The notes below the pieces were generated by a model, which did not search any database, was not told the origin of the DNA, and worked only from the letters and a program-made list of their open reading frames with translations. From contig CAZXUI010000090.1 in the NCBI GenBank assembly GCA_964643885.1, positions 1 through 17,492 of the forward strand: a stretch of DNA of 17,492 nt. The letters are read 5' to 3'. The stretch comes from CAADGL01 sp964643885. GTDB taxonomy: Bacteria > Planctomycetota > Phycisphaerae > UBA1845 > Fen-1342. Below, piece after piece: positions 1 through 8,401 of this stretch (within the stretch, counting starts at the first letter, position 1; each line of letters begins with the position of its first letter). Made by a program: the position numbers and the translations under genes.

Positions 1-2
1 CC

Positions 3-206
3 CAGCCGCTGCTGCGGCCCTCGGCCCGCGGCTTCTACCACAACCGCAACCGGGCGTACGAGGCGGTCCTGGGCCGGCGCCGCGGTCTCGGTGCTGAACG
101 ATCGACAGCCGGGAACGACGCTGACCGCGCCAATACTCTTCATACTATAGTAGCCTACAGCGGTCAGTCCGTCCTGCGCAGCTCTCGAACAGCCTCGAAC
201 GAATGA
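3..206 (+). CDS. 3' end of an unidentified gene (partial, enters from the left edge)
   Basis: Reading from base 3, an open frame enters from the left edge and ends at a TGA at 204-206, giving 67 residues. The first 30 or so codons have almost only G or C in the third position and read like a real protein, with RGFYHNRNRAYEAVLG in the middle. Codon bias weakens after about base 95, where the frame runs through AT-richer sequence (CATACTATAGTAG near 139-152). The true end may therefore be elsewhere, or the tail may be poorly conserved. The other two plus frames stop at 107-109 and 148-150. I do not recognise the family. The fragment is too short for a function call, and it could also be chance open sequence in GC-rich DNA. 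Confidence 0.35.
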   Translation, partial: QPLLRPSARGFYHNRNRAYEAVLGRRRGLGAERSTAGNDADRANTLHTIVAYSGQSVLRSSRTASNE

Positions 207-462
207 GCGCTGGGTTTGTGCTGGGATGCGCCGGCCGGAGTGGGTTGATGTGCCCTACTCCCTCAAGCGCGCCACGACGGGGTCGGCCTGCTTTCCGCTG
301 GCCAGATACGGTCGCGCACCGGCCCCGGTCTCTCCGCACGCCTTACGCGATCAGCGGGCCGTCGGTTCGCTGACCCGGGCCGGCCCGCCTCATCCGCTTC
401 CGTGGGGCGGGATTGTCCCTCTTGTGCCGTGATCGGTGTCGCGGGCCCCACGGACGACGTAG

Positions 463-512
463 AGGGACGAGCTCTCCGGTGGTTCAAGCCACCGGCTACT
501 CTCGTTAGTCCT
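463..512. repeat. Long two-stage hairpin upstream of lpdA
   Basis: The inner stem is perfect over 7 bp, CCGGTGG (476-482) with CCACCGG (489-495), around a 6-base loop. After an internal loop (472-475 against 496-500), ACGAG (467-471) pairs with CTCGT (501-505). After a 3-base bulge, AGGG (463-466) pairs with TCCT (509-512), including one G-U pair. It could be an RNA leader structure, a terminator without a U-tract, or a dispersed palindromic repeat. It matches no riboswitch consensus I know, and the strand is undetermined. Confidence 0.5.
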
Positions 513-614
513 GACGGGCAGGAGCACAGACAGGTCGGAGACAGGCACCCCATTCTCTGAGCAGCCGTATCCGCACGCTCCGCTCCTTGGTCCGGCCATC
601 GCCTGGTGCCTTGG

Positions 615-655
615 CCCTTCGATCCCGCGATCCCTTGGTCCCTCGGTCCCTGCCC
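615..655. repeat. Degenerate octamer tandem repeat
   Basis: Units of about 8 bases beginning CCC follow each other: CCCTTCGAT, CCCGCGAT, CCCTTGGT, CCCTCGGT and CCCTGCCC. A related CCTTGGTC lies further upstream near 585. The array is imperfect and short. It lies just ahead of the lpdA leader, and no function is evident. Confidence 0.5.
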
Positions 656-679
656 ATAGGCACTCACAGCGCCGCGCGG

Positions 680-705
680 TCTAATAGCCCCTTTATCATC
701 AGGAG
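680..705 (+). promoter_or_regulatory. lpdA leader: possible -10 box and Shine-Dalgarno site
   Basis: AGGAG at 701-705 is a strong ribosome-binding site six bases ahead of the ATG at 712 and fixes the lpdA start. TCTAAT at 680-685 could be a -10 element, but no good -35 box lies 16-18 bases upstream, so the promoter part is weak. Confidence 0.4.
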
Positions 706-711
706 AACCGC

Positions 712-2121
<1,410 letters not shown>

Positions 2122-2268
2122 AGCGGAAACGAGCCTGCGGGGGGGGTGCCGCGGCGGTTTCTGAGGCGTGCATAGCCCGGGCGGCATCTATGAAGGTACT
2201 GCACGGCGCGGCCGCGAGGCGCCGGGCGCTGCGGCCGGCGCGCGAACGACCCACGGGCGGGCGGCGCG

Positions 2269-2274
2269 TAGAAT
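2269..2274 (+). promoter_or_regulatory. Possible -10 element (TAGAAT) upstream of dsbD
   Basis: TAGAAT followed by CCTGGA lies 93 bases ahead of the dsbD start in the 245-base gap after lpdA. No convincing -35 box sits 16-18 bases upstream. It resembles the better-supported TAGAAT-ATCCTGG at 6256, which is the main reason for listing it. Confidence 0.3.
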
Positions 2275-2366
2275 CCTGGACCGCGAGTTGCGCGGGAAGC
2301 GCGGAGTTCGGGACGTGCGCGGCCGGTTGTTCGCGGACGCGGCGGCCACGCGGGAGAACCTTTACG

Positions 2367-4736
2367 ATGACGATAACCAGCCTGATCGCTCTGCTGCTGC
2401 TGACGCAGCCGGGACAATCCGAGCCGCCTCCGAAACTGGAGGCGCGGCTCTTCGCGTCGCGGGCGGCTGTCCAGCCGGGCGAATCGGTCGAGTTGGCGAT
2501 TCAGCTCGACCTGACGCCGCGCTGGCATATCTATCACCCGATCATCGTCGACACCGGGGCGCCGACGGTGATTACGCTGGAGCTTCCCGAGGGGGTCTCC
2601 GCGTCGCCGCTGCTGTTTCCCGCGCCGGAGCTCGCCAGCGCGTTCGAGCAGGAGTATCTCGGCCACGAGGGCCGCATCGTCGTTCTCACGACGCTGAGCG
2701 CCGACAAGTCGCTCGCTCCCGGGACCGAGTTGAAGCTCAAGGCGAGCGTCGACGCACTCGCGTGCATCGAGCTGTGTATTCCCGTCACGGCGGCGGCCGA
2801 GCTGACGCTGCCGGTGAGCGAGTCGCCGGGCGCGGCTCAGCACGAGAAGCTTTTCGAGGAGGCTCGCGCCAAGCTGCCGCCGCGGCTGGCGGAGGGGCCG
2901 TATCTGAAGGGCAGTTCGGTTCGCGTGGAGCCCAGCCGCATTCCCGTCGGCGGTAGCGGTGAGCTGATCGCGACGATCCGCGTCGAGGAGGGGCATCACA
3001 TTCAGGATCGCGATCCAGGTCTGGATGCCCTGATCGCTTCGCGTCTCTTCATCGAATCGGTCGACGGCATCGAGTTCGGAGATCAGGTTTGGCCGAAGCC
3101 CAAGGAGCGCGACTTCGCGGGATTGGGGCGAGTGCGCGAGCAATCGGGCGAGTTTCAGTTGCGCGTGCCGCTGAAGGTCATCGACGAGCAGTTCGAGCCT
3201 CGCTCCGTGCGTCTTCGGACGCTCTTTCAGTACCAGGCGTGCACCGACGCCGGCCAGTGCTACCCGCCGGAGCTGGCGGAGGGATTCGTCGAGTTCACGG
3301 TCGCGCCGGCGGACGGTGCTGCGCCGCCCGTCGCGGCGGGTTCCGCGGACGACGGCGCTCAAGCCGGCGCAGCCGCGGGCCGGGACGGCAGTTCCGCCGC
3401 GCCGCCGCGCAAGAGTCCGTCGCCGTTGATCCTCGTATTTCTGGGCGCCTTCGCCGGCGGCGCGATCCTGAACATCATGCCCTGCGTGCTGCCCGTGATC
3501 TCGCTGAAGATTTTCAGCTTCATGCAGCAGGCACACGAAGACCCGCAGCGCGTATTTCTCATGGGCCTGGTCTACGCGCTCGGTGTTCTCGCCAGTTTCG
3601 CGGTGCTGGCCGCGGTGATGCTCTCGGCCAGCCTCGCCTGGGGCGGCCTGATGCAGAGTCCGACCTACGTGACGGCGTTGATCGGCGTCGTCTTCGCGTT
3701 CGGCCTCAGCATGCTCGGCGTCTTCGAGCTGCGGCTTCCGGGCGTGGTCGAGAGTGCTGCGGGCAGCGTGACGACGCGCGAGGGTTTCGGCGGCGCGTTT
3801 CTCAACGGGCTGATGGCCACCGCGCTGGCCACGCCTTGCGTCGGCCCGTTTCTCGGCCCGGCGGTCGGCGTTCTCGTGCAGCTTCCGACCGCGGTCGGCG
3901 CCGCGGGCATCATGACCGTCGGCCTCGGTCTGGCCGCGCCGTATGTTCTGCTGGCCGCGTTTCCCGGCTGGCTGAAATTCGTCCCCAAGCCCGGCCGGTG
4001 GATGATCACCGTCAAGCAGTTCATGGGCTTCGTTCTGATGGGCACCGTCGTCTGGCTCTACTGGATCCTCCAGTACCAGGTTTCCTCCGGCCATCTGGTC
4101 GCGACGATGGCGTTTCTGCTGCTGGTCGGCCTGGCGTGCTGGGTCGTGGGACAGATAAAGTTATCGGACGATTCGGTGCGGGTCTTCGGGCGATGGGCTG
4201 TGGCCGCCGCTCTGGTCGCGATTGCGTGGACTGCGCCGTTTCGCCTGCTCGCCGAGCCGCTGGGTGAGGCGGCGGGGTCGAGCGGCGGCCAGGTCAACGT
4301 CGTCGCCGACTCCGGTGAAGAAGGCTGGATTCCCTGGGAGCCGGGGCTGCCCGAGCGCCTCGCCGCCGAGGGCAAGACGGTTTACGTCGATTTCACGGCC
4401 AAGTGGTGCGTCACCTGCCAGGCGAACAAACGGCTCGTCCTGACGGTTGACCCGGTCGCCTCGCGGCTGAAGGAGATGAACGTCGTCAAGGTCATCGCCG
4501 ATTTCACACGACGTAACCCGGATATCCAGAACGAGTTACGCCGGTTCGACCGGGCCGGCGTACCGCTGAACATCATCTACCCGGCGGGTCGGCCGGAGGA
4601 TGTGATCGTGCTCCCGGAGATCCTGCGCGCCGGCATCGTGCTGGATGCGCTCGAGAAGGCCGGACCCTCCAAGCCGGGGCGCGATGTCGCCGCGGCCGGC
4701 AGCGTTCGCGCCGACGGCGTGGCGAGTCATCCATAA
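2367..4736 (+). CDS. dsbD: DsbD-family transmembrane thiol:disulfide interchange protein
   Basis: The protein has 789 residues from the ATG at 2367, which follows GGGAG at 2352-2356 and opens with a short signal-like hydrophobic stretch. The open frame extends 99 codons further upstream, but that part is low-complexity and unlikely to be translated. Two DsbD-alpha-like extracytoplasmic domains come first. One has ACIELCIPV (C133, C137). The other has YQACTDAGQCYPPE (C292, C298), close to the substrate-reducing site of E. coli DsbD. A multi-helix DsbD/CcdA membrane domain (about 353-625) carries the expected cysteines in NIMPCVLP (C373) and ATPCVGP (C491). A thioredoxin domain ends the protein with KWCVTC (C681, C684) and a cis-proline-like GVP (P733). 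By family knowledge it relays reducing power from cytoplasmic thioredoxin to periplasmic disulfides. The tandem N-terminal domains resemble the ScsB/DsbD type. No cytochrome c maturation gene or Dsb partner is adjacent. Confidence 0.93.
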   Translation: MTITSLIALLLLTQPGQSEPPPKLEARLFASRAAVQPGESVELAIQLDLTPRWHIYHPIIVDTGAPTVITLELPEGVSASPLLFPAPELASAFEQEYLGHEGRIVVLTTLSADKSLAPGTELKLKASVDALACIELCIPVTAAAELTLPVSESPGAAQHEKLFEEARAKLPPRLAEGPYLKGSSVRVEPSRIPVGGSGELIATIRVEEGHHIQDRDPGLDALIASRLFIESVDGIEFGDQVWPKPKERDFAGLGRVREQSGEFQLRVPLKVIDEQFEPRSVRLRTLFQYQACTDAGQCYPPELAEGFVEFTVAPADGAAPPVAAGSADDGAQAGAAAGRDGSSAAPPRKSPSPLILVFLGAFAGGAILNIMPCVLPVISLKIFSFMQQAHEDPQRVFLMGLVYALGVLASFAVLAAVMLSASLAWGGLMQSPTYVTALIGVVFAFGLSMLGVFELRLPGVVESAAGSVTTREGFGGAFLNGLMATALATPCVGPFLGPAVGVLVQLPTAVGAAGIMTVGLGLAAPYVLLAAFPGWLKFVPKPGRWMITVKQFMGFVLMGTVVWLYWILQYQVSSGHLVATMAFLLLVGLACWVVGQIKLSDDSVRVFGRWAVAAALVAIAWTAPFRLLAEPLGEAAGSSGGQVNVVADSGEEGWIPWEPGLPERLAAEGKTVYVDFTAKWCVTCQANKRLVLTVDPVASRLKEMNVVKVIADFTRRNPDIQNELRRFDRAGVPLNIIYPAGRPEDVIVLPEILRAGIVLDALEKAGPSKPGRDVAAAGSVRADGVASHP

Positions 4737-4770
4737 TTTATTTTGTGATAAAGAGTTACAGACATTTTGC
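4734..4770 (+). promoter_or_regulatory. AT-rich patch after dsbD, possible promoter region
   Basis: This run (TAATTTATTTTGTGATAAAG and onwards) is the most AT-rich stretch in the window and begins at the dsbD stop codon. It lies about 240 bases ahead of the PD40 lipoprotein gene. TTGTGA at 4743-4748 could be a -35 box, but no good -10 box follows at the right spacing, so boxes cannot be assigned. Confidence 0.25.
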
Positions 4771-4956
4771 TGGCGACGTGGTACTCGCGCCCGACCGGCC
4801 CACCGCTGACGATTCCATGTTCGCGTCCACCGGGCCGCGCAATCGCGCGCAGACCCCTTAGGGCTCGTTCAGCGGGCCCGGTAACGATTCCGATAAATCC
4901 TCTGTCGACTGCGCCGCGGTGGATTACTGGTACTGCCGCCCGCCCGAGCCGATACA

Positions 4957-4995
4957 CCGGAAGTCGCCAGTGGTACCTGGCGAGTCGAGATCCGG
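4957..4995. repeat. Inverted repeat in the leader of the PD40 lipoprotein gene
   Basis: CGCCAG (4965-4970) and CTGGCG (4977-4982) form a perfect 6-bp stem around TGGTAC. CCGGA (4957-4961) and TCCGG (4991-4995) can pair outside it. The element ends just ahead of the ribosome-binding site (GAGGA, 4999-5003), so it could affect translation or be an operator. This is inference from position only. Confidence 0.3.
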
Positions 4996-5010
4996 TGCGA
5001 GGATTGCGTG

Positions 5011-6183
5011 ATGGTTTGCTTCCGCTCACAGAAACTCGGTGTGCTCGGCTTTTTCACGGGCCTGTCCGCCGCCCTGACCGGCTGCGCGATGTTCGCATCG
5101 AGCTCGCCGCCGCCCGTCGCCGTCGCCCAGAGCGACGTGCAGATTCGCGCCGATCAGGGGGATCAGTCGCCCATCGAGCCGGGGCCAACCGGCACGCAAT
5201 TCCGCGGCCGGTCGCCGGAAGCCAGCGCACAGCCGTTCGACACGCGGCTGCTGTCGAATCTGACGCAACACACGTTTACGGCCAGCGGCGAGGATTTCGA
5301 TCCCGATATCGCCCCCGACGGACGCCTGATGGTCTTCGCCTCGACGCGAAACGCCGAGCGGCCGGACATCTTTCTCAAGAGCGTCGACGGCCTGGCGATC
5401 ACGCAGATCACGAGCGACGGCGGCGACGACATTCAGCCGCGTTTCAGCCCGGACGGCAAGCGGATCGCCTTCTGCTCGAATCGCACCGGCAACTGGGACA
5501 TCTGGGTGGTGAACGCGGACGGCATGAACCTGATGCAGATCACGAGCGACCGCGCCGACGAGGTCGCACCGGACTGGTCGCCCGATGGCACCCGCATCGC
5601 GTTCACCGTCTGGGGTCGCCAGAGCCGCCAGTGGGAGATCTGGACCGTGTCGCTGGCCGAGCCCGGCGTGCGCCGGTTCCTGGCCTACGGCATGTTCCCG
5701 ACCTGGTCGCCCGACGGGAAGCGGCTCGCCTTCCAGCGAGCCCGCCGCCGCGACAGCCGCTGGTTCAGCATCTGGACGGTCGAGATCGTCGGCAATGAAG
5801 TTCGCCACCCGACCGAGATCGCCTACAGCGACGAAGCCGCCTGCATCGCCCCGCAGTGGGCCCCGGACGGAAAGACGCTGGTCTACTGCCAGGCCCGGCC
5901 CGCCGCGGCCGGCGCGACGGGGAGCTTCGAACTCTGGGCCGTGGCCGCGGACACCGGGGCTCGCCTCAAGCTCACCGACGGCGCGTATGGCGCGCTGAAC
6001 CCGGCCTGGTCGAGCGATGGGCGGATTTATTTCGTGTCTGCGCAGGGCGGCAGTGAGAACATCTGGTCCATGACGACCGAGCCCGAGGGGTTCGCGGCCG
6101 CCCTGGGGACCGCGGCGGCCACCCCGCGCAGCTCAGGTGCTGCGGCGGTGGGTCCGCCGGCCGGAGCGGCCGGCGAACAGTAG
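5011..6183 (+). CDS. TolB-like PD40 beta-propeller lipoprotein
   Basis: From the ATG at 5011 the protein has 390 residues. It opens with a lipoprotein signal ending in the lipobox LTGC, with C25 as the predicted lipidated residue. A linker of about 65 residues rich in P, A and Q follows. About six WD40-like PD40 blades then run from residue 92 to 355. Typical motifs are FSPDGKRIAF, WSPDGTRIAF, WSPDGKRLAF and WAPDGKTLVY, each followed by an IW or LW strand. The fold matches the C-terminal propeller of TolB, but the N-terminal TolB domain is missing and no tol-pal gene is near, so this is a TolB-like protein rather than TolB itself. An in-frame GTG at 5008 is an alternative start. GAGGA at 4999-5003 is better spaced for 5011. 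The low-complexity Ala/Pro tail is unremarkable. The ligand is unknown. Confidence 0.85.
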   Translation: MVCFRSQKLGVLGFFTGLSAALTGCAMFASSSPPPVAVAQSDVQIRADQGDQSPIEPGPTGTQFRGRSPEASAQPFDTRLLSNLTQHTFTASGEDFDPDIAPDGRLMVFASTRNAERPDIFLKSVDGLAITQITSDGGDDIQPRFSPDGKRIAFCSNRTGNWDIWVVNADGMNLMQITSDRADEVAPDWSPDGTRIAFTVWGRQSRQWEIWTVSLAEPGVRRFLAYGMFPTWSPDGKRLAFQRARRRDSRWFSIWTVEIVGNEVRHPTEIAYSDEAACIAPQWAPDGKTLVYCQARPAAAGATGSFELWAVAADTGARLKLTDGAYGALNPAWSSDGRIYFVSAQGGSENIWSMTTEPEGFAAALGTAAATPRSSGAAAVGPPAGAAGEQ

Positions 6184-6232
6184 CGCGACCTGGTCGGCCA
6201 GGGAGGGCCGGATGAACCTGACAGCGTGCACG

Positions 6233-6261
6233 TTGCCGATCACCAAGGAGCGACCTAGAAT
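6233..6261 (+). promoter_or_regulatory. Predicted sigma-70-type promoter of the lipoprotein / xerC unit
   Basis: TTGCCG (6233-6238) and TAGAAT (6256-6261) are separated by exactly 17 bases, the ideal spacing for a housekeeping promoter. Transcription would begin near 6268, about 65 bases ahead of the chosen ATG. This placement argues against the upstream start at 6212. Confidence 0.5.
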
Positions 6262-6334
6262 ATCCTGGGCTCCCTTCCTTGACGGCGCATGCGGCGGTCG
6301 TCCCCGGACGACATCCGCGGCAGAATCACGGTGG

Positions 6335-7063
6335 ATGATGATGATCTGCCTCGTGATGTGTACAGCGTACGCGCTGCTCGGCTGCTCGGACCGCGACGAC
6401 GAACCGCGGATCAGCGGGGCGGGGTCCTACCGGCCGCTGGTCATCGTCGTGGCGCCCGTGTTGAATCTGAGCAATCACGCGCAGCTCGACATGCTGAAGA
6501 TCACGGACGTGGTCGCGTCGGAGTTCCTCTCGTTCGGCGAGGTTTCGGTCGTGCCGGTGAACCTGACGCTGGCCGCGCTGGCCCGCCGCGGACAGGTGCG
6601 GGTGGAGACGCCGCAGGAAGCGGTCGACCTGGCGCGCGAATTCGGCGCGGCCGCGACGATCGTGACGGCGATCACGGAATACGACCCGTACGACCCACCG
6701 CGGCTGGGGATCGTGATGCAGTGGTACCCGGCCGAGGATTCGCTGGGCTATTCGGGCGGGCTGGACCCCGTTTCGGCGTCGCGGCAGGCGGGCGAGGTCG
6801 GCTACGAGCCGGGCGCGGGCGCACCGCCTACGCCCTACGTGCAGGTTCAGCGCGTCTACAACGCGGCCGACGAGGACCTGCTTGATGAGATCAGGGACTA
6901 CGGCGGCGAGCGCGAGGGTCACAGCAGCCCGTACGGCTGGCGGCGCTACGTCGCATCGCAGGAACTGTTCGTCCGTTATTGCTGCTGGTCGACGATTCGG
7001 ACGATTCTTACGAGGAGCCCGCCGGTGGCGAGCTCTGCGGAAAGGGCTGGGACAGGCCAATGA
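6335..7063 (+). CDS. Predicted lipoprotein of unknown function, CsgG/TolB-N-like
   Basis: From the ATG at 6335 the protein has 242 residues. The short hydrophobic lead ends in the lipobox ALLGC (C17). The following region (about 33-125) has the pattern VIVVAPVLNLS, then VASEFLSFGEVSVVPVNL, then DLAREFGAAATIVTAITEYDPYDPPRLG. This resembles the alpha/beta domain of CsgG, FlgO and similar outer-membrane-associated lipoproteins, in which a low-copy lipoprotein binds a partner at the envelope. That assignment is inference. A conserved-looking tail (SPYGWRRY to YCCWSTIRTIL) follows. The start is uncertain. ATGs at 6335, 6338 and 6341 are possible, with weak GGTGG at 6330-6334. An ATG at 6212 with GGGAGGG just upstream would add 41 residues, but it lies upstream of the predicted promoter and puts a long tail before the signal. 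The stop overlaps the next start by four bases. Confidence 0.7.
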   Translation: MMMICLVMCTAYALLGCSDRDDEPRISGAGSYRPLVIVVAPVLNLSNHAQLDMLKITDVVASEFLSFGEVSVVPVNLTLAALARRGQVRVETPQEAVDLAREFGAAATIVTAITEYDPYDPPRLGIVMQWYPAEDSLGYSGGLDPVSASRQAGEVGYEPGAGAPPTPYVQVQRVYNAADEDLLDEIRDYGGEREGHSSPYGWRRYVASQELFVRYCCWSTIRTILTRSPPVASSAERAGTGQ

Positions 7064-7302
7064 GCAGGCGCTGCCTGAGATTCGTGAAAGGTAGACACAC
7101 GTATCTTTTCCGCTACGCGGAAGGGGACGAGACCGCCCTGCTGGACGAGTTCGTTCGCCTCGCCGAGTCGCCCGAGACTGATTTCGAGTGGCTCGACGCG
7201 GCGATGCTGTGCGTGCAGCTCGATCTGGACAATCTCTCTGCCGAGGTGCGTGACGAGCTGTTCAGGCCGCGTGGATCGGCCGGCCTGACGCCGCGTAACT
7301 GA
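7060..7302 (+). CDS. 80-residue protein of unknown function
   Basis: ATG at 7060 overlaps the TGA of the preceding lipoprotein gene in an ATGA, a sign of translational coupling. The frame is open upstream to 6979, but the coupled start is more economical. The product begins with a basic stretch (MSRRCLRFVKGRH) and continues with an acidic, mostly helical-looking region (GDETALLDEFVRLAESPETDFEWLD and beyond). It has no signal peptide or membrane segment, so it is probably cytoplasmic. Third-position GC is high, consistent with real coding. I do not recognise the family. It sits between a lipoprotein gene and xerC, 54 bases ahead of the latter, and probably shares their transcript. Confidence 0.65.
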   Translation: MSRRCLRFVKGRHTYLFRYAEGDETALLDEFVRLAESPETDFEWLDAAMLCVQLDLDNLSAEVRDELFRPRGSAGLTPRN

Positions 7303-7356
7303 ACCGATCCGGACGACCGGCTCTCTTTGAGGCCGGTGACAGGTAGTGACGCCGTT

Positions 7357-8334
7357 ATGACCTCCAAACAAACCGTCGTCGATCAGTTCGTGAACTATCT
7401 GCGGGCCGAGCGTCACTTCTCGGCTCACACCGCCCGCTGCTATGCCGCGGACCTCGAGCAGTTCTGCACGTACCTGGCGACGTCCGAGGTCGGCGGTGGC
7501 GAGGGCAAGCACGGCGGCCACGGAAGGAACGGTCAATCGGACCGGCCCGCCCTGGACCCGGCCGAGCTGGACCGTCGCCTGCTCGGGGCGGACACGGAGC
7601 TGGTGCGCGACTTCATGTCGCAGCTTCGCGACCGGAACTATTCCAAGAGCACGCTGGCGCGCAAGCTCGCCACGCTGCGCAGCTTCTACAAGTTCCTCGT
7701 CCGCCGCGGCCACCTGACCGCCAACCCGGTCGCGCCGATCCGAACGCCCAAGCAGGACAAGCGCCTGCCCAAGTATCTGGACGTGGAACAGATCGAGAAG
7801 CTGTTCAGCAACTGCGACACGACCACGCTGCTGGGTGCCCGCGACCGGGCGATTCTCGAGACGCTCTACTCGACCGGCATCCGCGTCAGCGAGCTGATCG
7901 CCCTGAACGTATCCGATATCGACCTCGGCCGCAGCGTCGTTCACGTCCGCGGCAAGGGCAAGAAGGAGCGGATGATCCCGATCGGACCCGGCGCGGTGCG
8001 GGCGATCATTCACTATCTCGACATGCGCCGCTCTGCCGCCGGCCCGAACGCCGATACGGAAGCTCTCTTCATCAACAAGCACAGCCAGCGGCTCAGCACG
8101 CGCAGCGTCCGCCGCAAGCTGGACAAGTACCTGCTGGAGGCGGGCCTGGACCTGTCCGTCAGCCCCCACACGCTGCGGCACAGCTTCGCCACGCACATGC
8201 TTCAGCGCGGCGCCGACCTTCGCAGCGTGCAGGAGCTGCTCGGACACCAGAGCGTCAGTACGACGCAGATCTATACGCACCTGACCCGCGGCACGGTCCG
8301 CGAGGAGTACGACAAGGCGCACCCGCGGGCCTGA
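7357..8334 (+). CDS. xerC: Xer-type tyrosine recombinase
   Basis: The protein has 325 residues from the ATG at 7357. An upstream TTG at 7327 is less likely. The N-terminal SAM-like core-binding domain (about 6-120) precedes a catalytic domain with the full tyrosine-recombinase set. These are R176 in TGIRVSEL, the lysine of GKGKKER (about 200-206), H271 and R274 in HTLRHSFATH, H297 in LLGHQSVSTTQ and the nucleophile Y306 in IYTHL. Length, arrangement and the STTQIYTHL ending match XerC/XerD, which resolve chromosome dimers at dif during division. XerC and XerD cannot be told apart from sequence alone here, so the symbol is provisional. An unusual Gly/His-rich insertion (about residues 45-64) interrupts the N-terminal domain. 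No phage, integron or attachment site surrounds it, so a housekeeping role is likelier than an integrase. Confidence 0.9.
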   Translation: MTSKQTVVDQFVNYLRAERHFSAHTARCYAADLEQFCTYLATSEVGGGEGKHGGHGRNGQSDRPALDPAELDRRLLGADTELVRDFMSQLRDRNYSKSTLARKLATLRSFYKFLVRRGHLTANPVAPIRTPKQDKRLPKYLDVEQIEKLFSNCDTTTLLGARDRAILETLYSTGIRVSELIALNVSDIDLGRSVVHVRGKGKKERMIPIGPGAVRAIIHYLDMRRSAAGPNADTEALFINKHSQRLSTRSVRRKLDKYLLEAGLDLSVSPHTLRHSFATHMLQRGADLRSVQELLGHQSVSTTQIYTHLTRGTVREEYDKAHPRA

Positions 8335-8366
8335 GCCCGGACGGATTTCGCACCCATCGCGTCGGA

Positions 8367-8396
8367 CGCGCCGCGCGGATCGCCCCGCGCGGCGTG
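8367..8396. terminator. GC-rich hairpin between convergent genes, probable bidirectional terminator
   Basis: GCCGCGCGG (8370-8378) and CCGCGCGGC (8385-8393) pair perfectly around a 6-base loop. Three more pairs, including one G-U, extend the stem to 8367-8396. It lies in the 67-base gap between the convergent xerC and dockerin-protein genes. No T-run follows on either strand, so it may rely on Rho or simply protect 3' ends. Confidence 0.5.
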
Positions 8397-8401
8397 CCTG
8401 T

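Larger units (their letters stand above)
207..711. other. Non-coding interval upstream of lpdA
   Basis: About 500 bases hold no credible gene. The short frames on both strands lack ribosome-binding sites and codon bias. The visible content is a strong hairpin (463-512), a degenerate octamer repeat (615-655) and the lpdA leader with its Shine-Dalgarno site. No tRNA or recognisable riboswitch was seen. Confidence 0.6.

Noticed and set aside
226..432. 68-codon frame upstream of lpdA
   Set aside because: No ribosome-binding site, mixed third-position composition and no recognisable feature.
463..560. Glycine riboswitch upstream of lpdA
   Set aside because: Considered because lpdA can serve glycine cleavage, but the conserved glycine-aptamer core is not present and the hairpin layout differs.
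5011..6183. True TolB of the Tol-Pal system
   Set aside because: Only the PD40 propeller is present. The N-terminal TolB domain is absent, the protein is a predicted lipoprotein, and no tolA, tolQ, tolR or pal gene is nearby.
6137..6334. Upstream starts (6137 or 6212) for the lipoprotein gene
   Set aside because: They would place 41-66 residues before the lipoprotein signal, and the predicted promoter at 6233-6261 lies downstream of both. The GGGAGGG before 6212 is noted as the best counter-argument.
7357..8334. Phage or integron integrase
   Set aside because: Length, motif spacing and the STTQIYTHL ending fit XerC/XerD, and there is no attachment site, tRNA, cassette array or phage gene nearby.
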